Assembly: GCA_900543605.1 (NCBI GenBank)
Contig: UQSK01000049.1
Location: forward strand, 1 to 13,677
Source: an uncultured Collinsella sp.
GTDB taxonomy: Bacteria > Actinomycetota > Coriobacteriia > Coriobacteriales > Coriobacteriaceae
Direction of reading: 5' to 3'
DNA length: 13,677 nt
Part shown: positions 6,610 through 13,628 of the stretch, in pieces
Numbering within the stretch: position 1 is the first letter of the stretch
How the letters are laid out: the number at the start of each line of letters is the position of its first letter
Made by a program: the position numbers and the translations under genes
The notes under the pieces: generated by a model
The model's input: only the letters and a program-made list of their open reading frames with translations
The model's database searches: none
What the model was told of the DNA's origin: nothing

Positions 6610-8358
6610 ATGAGCATGAACAAGAACATCGCACGCCTGGCAGTAACCGCCGGCCTCACGGCGGCGCTGAGCTTCGGCGGCGTGATGGCCCCGGTGACCA
6701 TGGCGTTTGCAGCTGGGGGTGCGCCGGGCAGCATCATGATCAATAAGGTCGCTGAGGACAACAAGGACAATACGTTCAAGGCTTATCAGATCTTCACGGC
6801 CAAGGTTATTGACGCCCAGGACGGCAGCGGCAAGATTGCTTCTGACGTTAAGTGGGCAGTGGGCGATCAGGCCCAAAAGGACATTATTACGGCTATTAGG
6901 GGTTGCAAAGGCTATTCGGATTCTGAAAGCCAGTTGCCAACAGAGGATCCCATAACTGCCCAAGATGTGGCAGATTGGCTTTCCGCAAATGTTACGACTA
7001 CTACTGCCAGCGCGAATGGTGTCAAGGGGACGCGAGTCGCTCCTGGCGACGTACTGTACTCGATTGCTGAAGCTGTGATTAATAACGAGACCGCTGTCGG
7101 CAATTCTATCAAGGCAGGCAATTCGTGGACGTGTTCGAACGATGGCTACTACCTCTTCGTATCTGACGGTCTTACGGATACGACCAAGCCGAACACTGGC
7201 ACCTCCCCGATTTTCGCTATCGTGGGTGGTAACCCCGTGACGGTCACCGAGAAGACCAGCATCCCCACGGTCGATAAGCAGATTCTCGATGACACCGCAG
7301 ACAAGACGGCCGCTACTGCCACGAAGGACGACTGGAAAAACGTGGGCGATGCCTGGATTGGGCAGGTAATCGACTACAAGTTGACTGGTACTGTTGCGGC
7401 CAATATTGCCACATATAATAAGTACCAGTATGTGTTCCAGGACCATCTCTCTGTTGGGCTGGATGCCGACCTAGATTCCGTCGTAGTTACTATTGGAGAT
7501 GTTACCATCCCTCGTGTAGATGCTGGTCAGCCCGCAAATGGCTATACGGTAGATCTTAAGGAAACCAAAGACAAGTCCGGGAACTCTACGGGCAACGATC
7601 TGACGATTTCCTTCGATAACCTCAAGGCTGCTGCGGAGGCCAAGGGTGTTACACTCAATGAGAATTCCGAGGTCGTTGTGAAATACAAAGCAACGCTGAC
7701 TGACAAGGCTGAATATACGGCCACTGGCAATACCAATGATGTCAAACTCGTCTATTCGAATAATCCCATGACTAACGACACTGGCACCTCCATGTCGAAG
7801 CGAGTTACCGACCATGTCTTCCGCCTGGATGTGACCAAGGTCGAAAAGGATAACCAGAACCAAAAACTTGAAGCTACCTTCCAAGTTAAAATGATCAATG
7901 AGGGAGATACTCCGCTTAAGACTAAAAAGTGGCTGACCAAAACTGGCGGCATTACCGACAAAGAGGAAGAGGCCGGAAAATTCAAGACCGACAAGGAAAC
8001 TGGCAAGATTTATATCCCTGGTCTTGTTGAGGGAACGTATGAGATTACCGAATGCAATACTCCTGCTGGTTACAACACCCTTGCTCCGTTTACCATTACG
8101 GTGAAGCCGACATACGACAATGACGGCAATCTGACGAATCTCGTTGTGACGCCCAGCGATAGCGTTATGGTTACCCACGAGAAGGCAAACGGCGCGACCA
8201 TCCCCGTCACCATTCGGAACAAGAAGGGCACCGGCCTCCCGCTGACCGGCCTCAACGGCGTGACCTTCACTTGGATCGCTGGTGGCGCGGTGCTGTGCAT
8301 CGGCGTGGCGCACCTCATCCGCAGCCGTAAGCAGGCCGAGGAGTCCGAGCAGGAGTAA
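6610..8358 (+). CDS. Backbone (major) pilin, SpaH/EbpB family, LPLTG sorting motif
   Basis: ATG 6610 has GGAGG (6597-6601) 8 nt upstream and leads straight into a signal peptide (cleavage near residue 34, 'MAFA'). The frame is open back to 6544, but that would add an unsuitable charged extension. The protein has 582 aa. The N-domain (~40-210) contains 'FKAYQIFTAKV' and ends with the candidate shaft lysine K215 in 'TVTEKTS'. A D2 domain (~220-395) has K223 and 'YSNNP' (N384/N385), a likely Lys-Asn isopeptide pair. A CnaB domain (~402-488) has K410 and E481 in the E-box 'YEITECNTPAGY'. LPLTG (543-547), a membrane segment and a short tail complete it. It is a paralogue of the gene before it and fits the polymerised shaft subunit. 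GC is mosaic: 43/60 in 6661-6720, 26/60 in 7681-7740, 39/60 in 8221-8280, which points to exchange of the exposed middle. It is the last gene before the operon terminator. Confidence 0.85.
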   Translation: MSMNKNIARLAVTAGLTAALSFGGVMAPVTMAFAAGGAPGSIMINKVAEDNKDNTFKAYQIFTAKVIDAQDGSGKIASDVKWAVGDQAQKDIITAIRGCKGYSDSESQLPTEDPITAQDVADWLSANVTTTTASANGVKGTRVAPGDVLYSIAEAVINNETAVGNSIKAGNSWTCSNDGYYLFVSDGLTDTTKPNTGTSPIFAIVGGNPVTVTEKTSIPTVDKQILDDTADKTAATATKDDWKNVGDAWIGQVIDYKLTGTVAANIATYNKYQYVFQDHLSVGLDADLDSVVVTIGDVTIPRVDAGQPANGYTVDLKETKDKSGNSTGNDLTISFDNLKAAAEAKGVTLNENSEVVVKYKATLTDKAEYTATGNTNDVKLVYSNNPMTNDTGTSMSKRVTDHVFRLDVTKVEKDNQNQKLEATFQVKMINEGDTPLKTKKWLTKTGGITDKEEEAGKFKTDKETGKIYIPGLVEGTYEITECNTPAGYNTLAPFTITVKPTYDNDGNLTNLVVTPSDSVMVTHEKANGATIPVTIRNKKGTGLPLTGLNGVTFTWIAGGAVLCIGVAHLIRSRKQAEESEQE

Positions 8359-8458
8359 CGCTCACCTCTCTATCCCTCTGGCAGGCGAGATGTGATGGCC
8401 ATGAGACTTGCGGACACTTTTCTCGTCTATTTACGTTCTTGCTTTGCCATCCTCTTTT

Positions 8459-8495
8459 CGGGGCAGACTTCGCACTGGAGTCTGCCCCGTTTTTT
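8459..8495 (+). terminator. Intrinsic terminator of the pilus operon
   Basis: A perfect 11-bp GC-rich stem (8459-8469 with 8479-8489), a 9-nt loop and a run of six T (8490-8495) lie about 100 nt after the backbone pilin stop. This is a classic rho-independent terminator on the plus strand, and it separates the pilin genes from the regulator and sortase genes. Confidence 0.9.
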
Positions 8496-8587
8496 GAGAT
8501 AACGCAACTAGCCTCCATCGTCCGATGCGGGCACGTTCGTCATCGCGTTTCTTGACTCGTATGAGGTTCGGTTTAAGGTCCGTAGGC

Positions 8588-8631
8588 GCACGCGCGGTGC
8601 GGACGGTAGAAGGCATTTGCGCCGCGCGTGC
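8588..8631. repeat. Imperfect 13-bp inverted repeat in the region before the regulator
   Basis: GCACGCGCGGTGC (8588-8600) pairs with GCGCCGCGCGTGC (8619-8631) apart from one G-T wobble, with an 18-nt loop. No T-run is found on either strand. The whole gap 8496-8822 (about 330 bases) shows no credible ORF; besides this hairpin it holds only the regulator's promoter region. Confidence 0.35.
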
Positions 8632-8825
8632 AAATTAAAATGCCCGTGGTTCGGAGTCCGGACATTTTACAACACCGGAAACTGCTCGCTCGCGCTTTCG
8701 AACACTTACGCGGGGCGTGTCGTTTCCTGTAACGATTTTATCCCGAATCACCCACTGATCCGGTTCTGAAAACGCAAATAATAGACTTATGCACGAAAGG
8801 AATCTCGTTAATTCCGAAAATAATG

Positions 8826-8849
8826 TATAATTCCAATTTAAACTGGAAT
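8826..8849 (+). promoter_or_regulatory. Regulator promoter -10 box with overlapping palindromic operator
   Basis: TATAAT (8826-8831) is a consensus -10 box; no good -35 was found 16-18 bp upstream. It overlaps a 20-bp palindrome, ATTCCAATTTAAACTGGAAT (8830-8849), with nine of ten base pairs matched. A dimeric winged-helix protein bound here would block RNA polymerase, so self-repression by the next gene is plausible. If this -10 is used, translation must start after 8849, which favours ATG 8862 over the earlier ATG 8823. Confidence 0.45.
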
Positions 8850-8861
8850 CAAACGAAAACG

Positions 8862-9830
8862 ATGGAAATGAACGAAGCGCTAATCTACTTACAAGAAGCA
8901 TTAGGCCTCTCCACCAAGACCAAAACTTGGCCTGGATTCGCACGCCTGCCGCTGCATCTGCGGGCGATTGAGGTCCGCGCTGTTGACGCAAACGGTTTTT
9001 CGTTTTTGCTTGCAAGTTTGCCTACTGGCGTCGGGCTTCCCGAGGCTAAGAGGGTCTATAGTCAGCTAGCCTTGCGTGCGGAGACTCCTGTTGTCGTTTC
9101 GTTTCCTGATGCCGATGCACGTCAGCGCAAAGCATTGGTCGCACAAGGGATTCCCTTTGTCTGCCCCGGTAGACAGGCTTTTCTTCCATTTATGGGCACA
9201 GCTTGCACGGGGAGGGGCGGTACCCGGTTTCGCAATCACGCGACTAAGATGTCGCCCAACGCGCAGGCTGCCGCAATCTGGGGAGCAGCCCAGGAGCCAT
9301 ATCGCCCCTATGACCTTTGTCGTGCGCTTGGGATTTCGGCAAGCCGCGCGAGTGAGGCCATAACCGAGCTTGTTGACAGGGGGCTCGCGAGGCGCGAGCG
9401 TCGAGAACGACGTGTCGTCGTGTTCCCTGTTGCCGTTGATCTTCTGCTCAGCGAGCACATGGCAGAGCTCTCCTCGCCTGTCTCGAAGGTCTTTTTTGCA
9501 AGGAAGACACCGCAGATCGACTATCTTGTTGACGCCGGGGAGACGGCGCTCGCTGCGCGTTCGATGCTCGCTGCGCCGGGCATGGAACAAAAGGCCGTCT
9601 TAAGAAGTGCATGGCGTCAACTGAGCGATCTCGAAGTCGCAGACGGGGAGTTGACGGATAACGAAACGGCGATGATCCAAGTGTGGCGCTATGCGCCCGT
9701 GTTTGCCGACTCCTCCCGTGTCGACGACATTTCGCTTGCGCTATCTTTGGCGGCAATCGACGATGAGCGAATTCAGCTCGAAGTCGATCGCATGTTTGGA
9801 AAGGAATATCCATGGCAAGAAGCGCTGTAG
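8862..9830 (+). CDS. MarR-like winged helix-turn-helix transcriptional regulator
   Basis: This is a cytoplasmic protein of 322 aa if read from ATG 8862. ATG 8868 and ATG 8823 (335 aa) are in frame too, and none has a strong Shine-Dalgarno. I chose 8862 because the consensus -10 at 8826-8831 would place 8823 upstream of the transcript. Residues ~1-125 form an unrecognised mixed alpha/beta domain with the features 'PVVVSFPDADARQR' and 'PGRQAFLPFMG'. Residues ~130-190 are a clear winged helix-turn-helix ('DLCRALGISASRASEAITELVDRGLARR' read in pieces: helix, turn, recognition helix, then the wing 'RRERRVVVF'). The rest is helical. There is no signal peptide or membrane segment. It lies between the pilin operon and the sortase gene, which suggests control of pilus genes. 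The target and the signal sensed by the N-terminal domain are unknown. Confidence 0.65.
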   Translation: MEMNEALIYLQEALGLSTKTKTWPGFARLPLHLRAIEVRAVDANGFSFLLASLPTGVGLPEAKRVYSQLALRAETPVVVSFPDADARQRKALVAQGIPFVCPGRQAFLPFMGTACTGRGGTRFRNHATKMSPNAQAAAIWGAAQEPYRPYDLCRALGISASRASEAITELVDRGLARRERRERRVVVFPVAVDLLLSEHMAELSSPVSKVFFARKTPQIDYLVDAGETALAARSMLAAPGMEQKAVLRSAWRQLSDLEVADGELTDNETAMIQVWRYAPVFADSSRVDDISLALSLAAIDDERIQLEVDRMFGKEYPWQEAL

Positions 9831-9896
9831 AAGGTCTCCAAGAATCCGAACCGAAGGCGGCGTTTCGGTCCTAGCTGCGTTGTTCGGCGCGGAAGC

Positions 9897-9943
9897 TTGC
9901 TAATCGGCTATTATTTGTTTAGACAACTTGAGTTGTAGAGGAG
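9897..9943 (+). promoter_or_regulatory. Sortase leader: weak promoter, 14-bp palindrome and Shine-Dalgarno
   Basis: TTGCTA (9897-9902) with TAGACA (9920-9925) at 17 bp is a weak promoter candidate. ACAACTTGAGTTGT (9923-9936) is a perfect 6-bp inverted repeat about TG, right before the Shine-Dalgarno GAGGAG (9938-9943). It could be an operator or a hairpin that masks the ribosome site. The Shine-Dalgarno lies 9 nt before ATG 9953 and supports that start. Confidence 0.35.
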
Positions 9944-9952
9944 TGACCGGCG

Positions 9953-10891
9953 ATGGTGCAGGGCGCCAAACATATGAAGAGCAATAACGCCGCGGCCAAC
10001 GGCGGCTCAAGCCCTCAGCCCAAACCTCAACCAAAACCTAAGCGCCGCCGCAAGCGACTGCCGCGCTGGGCCGACCGGCTCATCACCATCGTCATCATCC
10101 TTATTGGCGTGGGCCTTATGACCTGGCCGTGGATCTTGGACCGGCTCGAAGCCTCGGGCGTGTTCAACCAGATCAGCACCGTGTCCAGCACCGTGGACGC
10201 GCTGTCTGCCGAGGAACGCGAGCGCATCCTGCTCCAGGCGCGCTCCTTTAACGAGCAGCTGGCGGGCGAGGCCACCGAGCTCCCCGCCGACCAGATCGAG
10301 CCCTACGCTCAGCAGCTCATCTTTGACCGCGACCCCATGATGAGCTGGGTCGAGATCCCCTCCATCGACGTGAGCATGCCCATCTACCACGGCACGAGCG
10401 AAGAAGTCCTTATGGCGGGCGTCGGCCACCTGGAGGGCACGAGCCTGCCGGTGGGCGGCACCTCGACGCATTGCGTGCTCACCGCGCACTCGGGTATGCG
10501 CAACCTGAGCATGTTCGACGACATCCACTCGCTGGAGCCCGGCGACCTGGTGCTGCTGCACACCATGAACAAGACGCTCGCCTACAAGATGGTGGACTCC
10601 GAGGTCGTGCTGCCCGAGGAGATGGAGTCGCTGACCATCGAGCCCGGCGCCGACAAGGTAACGCTCGTCACCTGCACGCCCTATGGCGTGAACGACCATC
10701 GCCTGCTGGTGCATTGCGTGCGCACCAAGTACAGCAAGAAGGACGTCGACAAGCAAAAATCGCTGGCCGGTCGCCACTGGGGCAAGCGCGAGTTTGCCGT
10801 GCTCATCGTGGTCGTAGCCATTGTGCTGTTGCTGCTGGACATCGTGATCCACGCGGTCCGCAAGCGCCGCAAGGCCAAGGCCTCGGCATAG
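9953..10891 (+). CDS. Class C (pilin-polymerising) sortase
   Basis: This is a membrane-bound transpeptidase that cleaves LPxTG-like motifs and links pilins through lysine side chains. It has 312 aa: a Pro/Lys/Arg-rich cytoplasmic start, an N-terminal membrane segment ('LITIVIILIGVGLMTWPW', ~44-61), an extracellular sortase barrel, and a C-terminal membrane segment with a basic tail, the usual class C topology. Catalytic residues are His179 ('TAHSG'), Cys241 ('TLVTCTPYG') and Arg250 ('NDHRLLV'). 'IPSIDVSMPIYHGT' and 'GHLEGTSLPVGG' are family signatures. The lid segment between 'FNEQL' and 'PYAQQL' is short and lacks the usual Asp-Pro-aromatic motif. ATG 9953 has a Shine-Dalgarno; ATG 9974 is a possible internal start. 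As the only sortase in the window it is expected to act on the three nearby surface proteins, although a terminator and a regulator gene separate it from them. Confidence 0.9.
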   Translation: MVQGAKHMKSNNAAANGGSSPQPKPQPKPKRRRKRLPRWADRLITIVIILIGVGLMTWPWILDRLEASGVFNQISTVSSTVDALSAEERERILLQARSFNEQLAGEATELPADQIEPYAQQLIFDRDPMMSWVEIPSIDVSMPIYHGTSEEVLMAGVGHLEGTSLPVGGTSTHCVLTAHSGMRNLSMFDDIHSLEPGDLVLLHTMNKTLAYKMVDSEVVLPEEMESLTIEPGADKVTLVTCTPYGVNDHRLLVHCVRTKYSKKDVDKQKSLAGRHWGKREFAVLIVVVAIVLLLLDIVIHAVRKRRKAKASA

Positions 10892-10904
10892 GACATTCTC
10901 CAGA

Positions 10905-10939
10905 ACCACCACAAAGGGGACAGGCACCTTTGTGGTGGT
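10905..10939. repeat. REP-like palindromic element, copy 2
   Basis: A perfect 13-bp stem (10905-10917 with 10927-10939) encloses the loop GGACAGGCA and starts 13 nt after the sortase stop. It matches the element at 819-851 over 33 nt with four differences. Two of these are the paired change A10911/T10933 for G824/C846, which keeps the stem; the other two are in the loop. It contains the motif GGGGACAGGC typical of several bacterial REP families. No T-run follows. Confidence 0.6.
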
Positions 10940-10953
10940 CGGGACTTCCAAAC

Positions 10954-11016
10954 CATCACAACATTCGATGAAAATCGCGATTGGACGAAAAGCGTCGAAT
11001 GTTGTGATGCTTTTCG
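10954..11016. repeat. 15-bp inverted repeat with a competing 8-bp hairpin
   Basis: CATCACAACATTCGA (10954-10968) pairs perfectly with 10995-11009 around a 26-nt loop, and TTTT follows at 11011-11014. A second perfect stem, CGAAAAGC (10986-10993) with GCTTTTCG (11009-11016), uses part of that loop and spans the first stem's right arm. It competes at base 11009 and would be entangled with the long stem. It may be a weak terminator for the sortase gene, a REP-like element, or an RNA switch; the sequence does not decide. Confidence 0.5.
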
Positions 11017-11077
11017 TTGCGGGCGAGACGGTTTTCGTTGCGGGCTGGCGGTTTTCGCTACAAAACCGCCAGCCCGC
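11011..11077. repeat. 14-nt direct repeats running into a perfect 16-bp hairpin
   Basis: TTTTCGTTGCGGGC occurs at 11011-11024 and 11032-11045 (21-nt period). The second copy runs into a perfect 16-bp stem, 11040-11055 with 11062-11077, with the 6-nt loop CGCTAC. There is no downstream T-run. Together with the two preceding palindromes it fills most of the sortase-gatC gap; no ORF in 10892-11193 looks real. Confidence 0.6.
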
Positions 11078-11152
11078 CGCCTGTCAGCCGCCGCCCCCGT
11101 TGCGTTTTCGCTGCATTTAGGTAAAGCATCTGCTCCAAGCGGCGTTGCCTTG

Positions 11153-11158
11153 TATACT
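11153..11158 (+). promoter_or_regulatory. Candidate -10 box of the gatCAB operon
   Basis: TATACT lies 36 bp before the gatC start, after the palindrome cluster. No convincing -35 hexamer was seen 16-18 bp upstream. Position and the -10 match make it the best promoter candidate. Confidence 0.4.
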
Positions 11159-11193
11159 AGAGCGGTTTAACTGTTATGCGGAAGGGAGCGCCT

Positions 11194-11505
11194 ATGGCAC
11201 TCAGCGAGAAAGACGTGCGCGGCATCGCCGAGTACGCAAAGATCGCACTGACCGATGACGAGCTCACCCAGATGACGTCCTACCTGAACGACGCCGTCCA
11301 GATGCTCGAGCCCGTCTTGCAATATGACTTGCCCGACGTGGAGCCCACGTTCCATCCCATCGGAAGCCTGTCCAACGTGATGGGCGACGACCTGCGCGAG
11401 CCCGAGCGCGACCTGCCGCTCGACGTTGCGCTCGAAAACGCCGGCAGCGCGCGCGACCGCTACTTCCGCGTGCCGTCCATTTTGGGAGAGGGGGAGAGCG
11501 AGTAA
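11194..11505 (+). CDS. gatC: Asp/Glu-tRNA(Asn/Gln) amidotransferase subunit C
   Basis: This is the small structural subunit of the GatCAB complex, which amidates misacylated Glu-tRNA(Gln) and Asp-tRNA(Asn) in the cytoplasm; GatC stabilises GatA and helps it dock to GatB. It has 103 aa, the usual family length. The GatC pattern is visible: N-terminal helices ('EKDVRGIAEYAKIALTDDE'), a linker with 'VEPTFHPI', 'LREPERD', then the C-terminal 'ARDRYFRVPSIL'. ATG 11194 is chosen because AAGGGAG (11182-11188) lies 5 nt upstream; the in-frame ATG 11176 would put that site inside the gene. Its TAA shares one base with the gatA ATG, so the two are translationally coupled. It is the first gene of the gatC-gatA-gatB operon. 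Confidence 0.93.
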   Translation: MALSEKDVRGIAEYAKIALTDDELTQMTSYLNDAVQMLEPVLQYDLPDVEPTFHPIGSLSNVMGDDLREPERDLPLDVALENAGSARDRYFRVPSILGEGESE

Positions 11506-13019
11506 TGGCGCAGAGCTTCGATTCCCTTACCGCCGCCCAGATCGCCGCGGGCGTTGCCGCCGGCGACTTTACCGCTACCGAGGTGGCCCAGGCCTCCCTT
11601 GCCGCCATCGAGGCGCGCGAGGGCGGGGTCCAGGCATTCCTGCAGGTGGCGCCCGAGCTTGCGCTCGAGGCCGCCGCGCGCGTGGATGCCGACCGTGCCG
11701 CAGGCAAGCCGCTGCCCCCGCTCGCGGGCGTGCCGCTGGCCATCAAGGACAACATGAACCTCGTGGGCACGCGCACCACCTGCGCTTCCCGCATGCTCGA
11801 GGACTACCAGAGCGTCTACACCGCCACTTGCGTCCAGCGCATGCTCGATGCCGGCTGCCTGCCCATGGGCAAGGCCAACATGGACGAGTTTGCCTTTGGC
11901 AGCTCTACCGAGAGCTCGGCGTTCCACCGCACCAACAACCCCTGGGATACCGAGCGCGTGCCCGGCGGCTCCTCGGGCGGCTCCGCTGCCGCCGTCGCCG
12001 CAGGCGAGGTCGCGCTCTCGCTGGGCTCGGACACCGGCGGCTCCATTCGCCAGCCGGCGTCGCTGTGCGGCGTGGTGGGCTTTAAGCCCACGTATGGCGC
12101 CGTGAGCCGTTACGGCGTGGTCGCCTTTGGCTCGTCGCTCGACCAGGTGGGCCCCTTTGGTCGCACGGTCGAGGATGTCGCGCTGGCCATGAACGCGCTT
12201 ACCGGTGCGGGCCACGATCCGTACGACTGCACCAGCCAGGATTGCGCCGTCGACTTTACCGAGCATCTCAACGACAGCATCGAGGGCAAGCGCGTGGGCA
12301 TCATCCCCGCGTTTATGGAGGCCGAGGGCCTGACGCCCGAGGTCAAGGCCGCTGTTCAGCGCGCCGCCCAGGAGCTGCAGAACCAGGGCGCCGAGCTGGT
12401 CGAGGTCGACCTGCCGCACCTGGATGCCGCCATCGCCGCCTACTACGTCATCGGCCCGGCCGAGGCGTTCTCCAACCTGGCCCGCTTCGACGGCATTCGC
12501 TACGGCTATCAGGAGGAGGGCTGCGCCAACCTGTCCGACCAGAGTTCGCTTTCGCGCGCCCACGGCTTTGGTGCCGAGGCCAAGCGCCGTCAGATGCTCG
12601 GCGCCTACCTGCTGAGCTCGGGCGTGTACGACAAGTATTATTACGCCGCGCAGAAGGCCCGCACGCTCATCACGCAGGACTACGACGCTGCGTATGCCAA
12701 GGTGGACACCATCCTCATGCCCGCCTCGCCGCGCACGGCCTTTAAGTTTGGCGAGATCAGCGACCCCACGCAGATGTACCTCTCCGACCTGTACACCATC
12801 TCGCTCAACATTTGCGGCAACGGTGGCATCTCGGTGCCGCTAGGCCTGGGCGAGGATACTCAGCTGCCCGTTTCTGCCCAGCTGGTGGGACCTGCCTTTA
12901 AGGACCGTCAGCTGCTCACGTTTGCCCGCGCCCTAGAGCGCGGCTTTGCCGATGCCGCCACGGGTGCGCCCGCGCTTTCCGTCGCTCCCGATTTTGCCGG
13001 GAAGGGAGGCGAGCTGTAA
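11505..13019 (+). CDS. gatA: Asp/Glu-tRNA(Asn/Gln) amidotransferase subunit A (glutaminase)
   Basis: This is the amidase subunit that hydrolyses glutamine and passes ammonia to GatB for transamidation of Glu-tRNA(Gln)/Asp-tRNA(Asn). It has 504 aa, full length for the family. The amidase-signature Ser-cisSer-Lys triad is intact: Lys81 in 'PLAIKDN', Ser156 in 'VPGGSSGGS' and Ser180 in 'DTGGSIRQP'. Other GatA hallmarks are 'GKANMDEFAFGSSTE', 'GFKPTYGAVSRYG' and 'SLDQVGPFGRTVED'. The start shares one base with the gatC stop (TAATG at 11503-11507) and its stop does the same with gatB (TAATG at 13017-13021), so the three subunits are tightly coupled. GC and codon use match the GC-rich background. 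Nothing unusual was seen. Confidence 0.95.
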   Translation: MAQSFDSLTAAQIAAGVAAGDFTATEVAQASLAAIEAREGGVQAFLQVAPELALEAAARVDADRAAGKPLPPLAGVPLAIKDNMNLVGTRTTCASRMLEDYQSVYTATCVQRMLDAGCLPMGKANMDEFAFGSSTESSAFHRTNNPWDTERVPGGSSGGSAAAVAAGEVALSLGSDTGGSIRQPASLCGVVGFKPTYGAVSRYGVVAFGSSLDQVGPFGRTVEDVALAMNALTGAGHDPYDCTSQDCAVDFTEHLNDSIEGKRVGIIPAFMEAEGLTPEVKAAVQRAAQELQNQGAELVEVDLPHLDAAIAAYYVIGPAEAFSNLARFDGIRYGYQEEGCANLSDQSSLSRAHGFGAEAKRRQMLGAYLLSSGVYDKYYYAAQKARTLITQDYDAAYAKVDTILMPASPRTAFKFGEISDPTQMYLSDLYTISLNICGNGGISVPLGLGEDTQLPVSAQLVGPAFKDRQLLTFARALERGFADAATGAPALSVAPDFAGKGGEL

Positions 13020-13628
13020 TGAAGGAGCTTTCCGAGGTCCTGCAGGATTGGGAGGCCGTGATCGGCCTGGAGATCCATACCGAGCTCACCGCACTCGATA
13101 CCAAGATGTTCTGCAACTGCAAGCTCAGCCACGATGACGAGCCCAACGCCAACGTGTGCCCGGTGTGCCTGGGACTGCCCGGCGCCCTGCCGGTGCCCAA
13201 CAAGCGCGCCATCGAGAGCATCGTCAAGGCCGGTCTTGCCACCAACTGCGAGATCCAGCGCCACTCGATGTTCTACCGCAAGCATTACTTCTATCCCGAT
13301 ATGGCCAAGAACTTCCAGACCACGCAGGGTCCGGTCGCCTTTGCCATGTACGGTCACCTGGACCTGGACGTGACCGGTCGCGGTGCCGCCGAGCGCCCCG
13401 ATTGCGCGTTTGGCGAGGCTGAGGCCCAGAGCCTGGCGAGCGCTTCGGCCAACGCCGAGGGCCTGTCCACGTCCATGACGTCGACCATGCGCGAGGGTAA
13501 CCAGCGCGCCGGCCACCTGGCCAGCTACGATGCGTCCAACCTTCAGATGCCCGAGCGCCGCGAGGACGGTTCCTACACGGTGCCCATCCGCATCCTGCGC
13601 ATCCACATGGAGGAGGATGCCGCCAAGA
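13019..13628 (+). CDS. gatB: Asp/Glu-tRNA(Asn/Gln) amidotransferase subunit B, 3'-truncated at an adapter
   Basis: This is the tRNA-binding kinase/transamidase subunit of GatCAB. ATG 13019 overlaps the gatA stop by one base; GAAGGGAGG (13002-13010) lies 8 nt upstream. About 203 residues are present, against roughly 480-500 in the complete protein. Visible hallmarks are 'WEAVIGLEIHTEL', a zinc Cys tetrad (CxC in 'MFCNCK' and CPVC in 'NVCPVCLGLPG'), 'KHYFYPDMAKNFQ' and 'RIHMEEDAAK'. Between 'LDLDVTG' and 'YTVPIRILRIHMEEDA' there are about 65 residues (13376-13573), where the GatB sequences I recall have only a few, so there is a large insertion. True sequence ends at 13628; what follows is adapter, so any reading past that point is artefact. 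Confidence 0.9.

Noticed and set aside
4735..7446. 903-codon reverse-strand ORF across the pilin genes
   Set aside because: Length comes from high GC and lack of reverse stops. The composition is Gly/Arg/His-rich without domains, and it overlaps two clear pilin genes.
10892..11193. CRISPR array or attachment site in the sortase-gatC gap
   Set aside because: There are only two copies of a 14-nt repeat, with a 7-nt gap, and no integrase or cas gene; hairpins explain the structure.
11460..12563. Reverse-strand ORF opposite gatA
   Set aside because: It is antisense to a conserved, intact gatA; composition is typical of a GC shadow frame.
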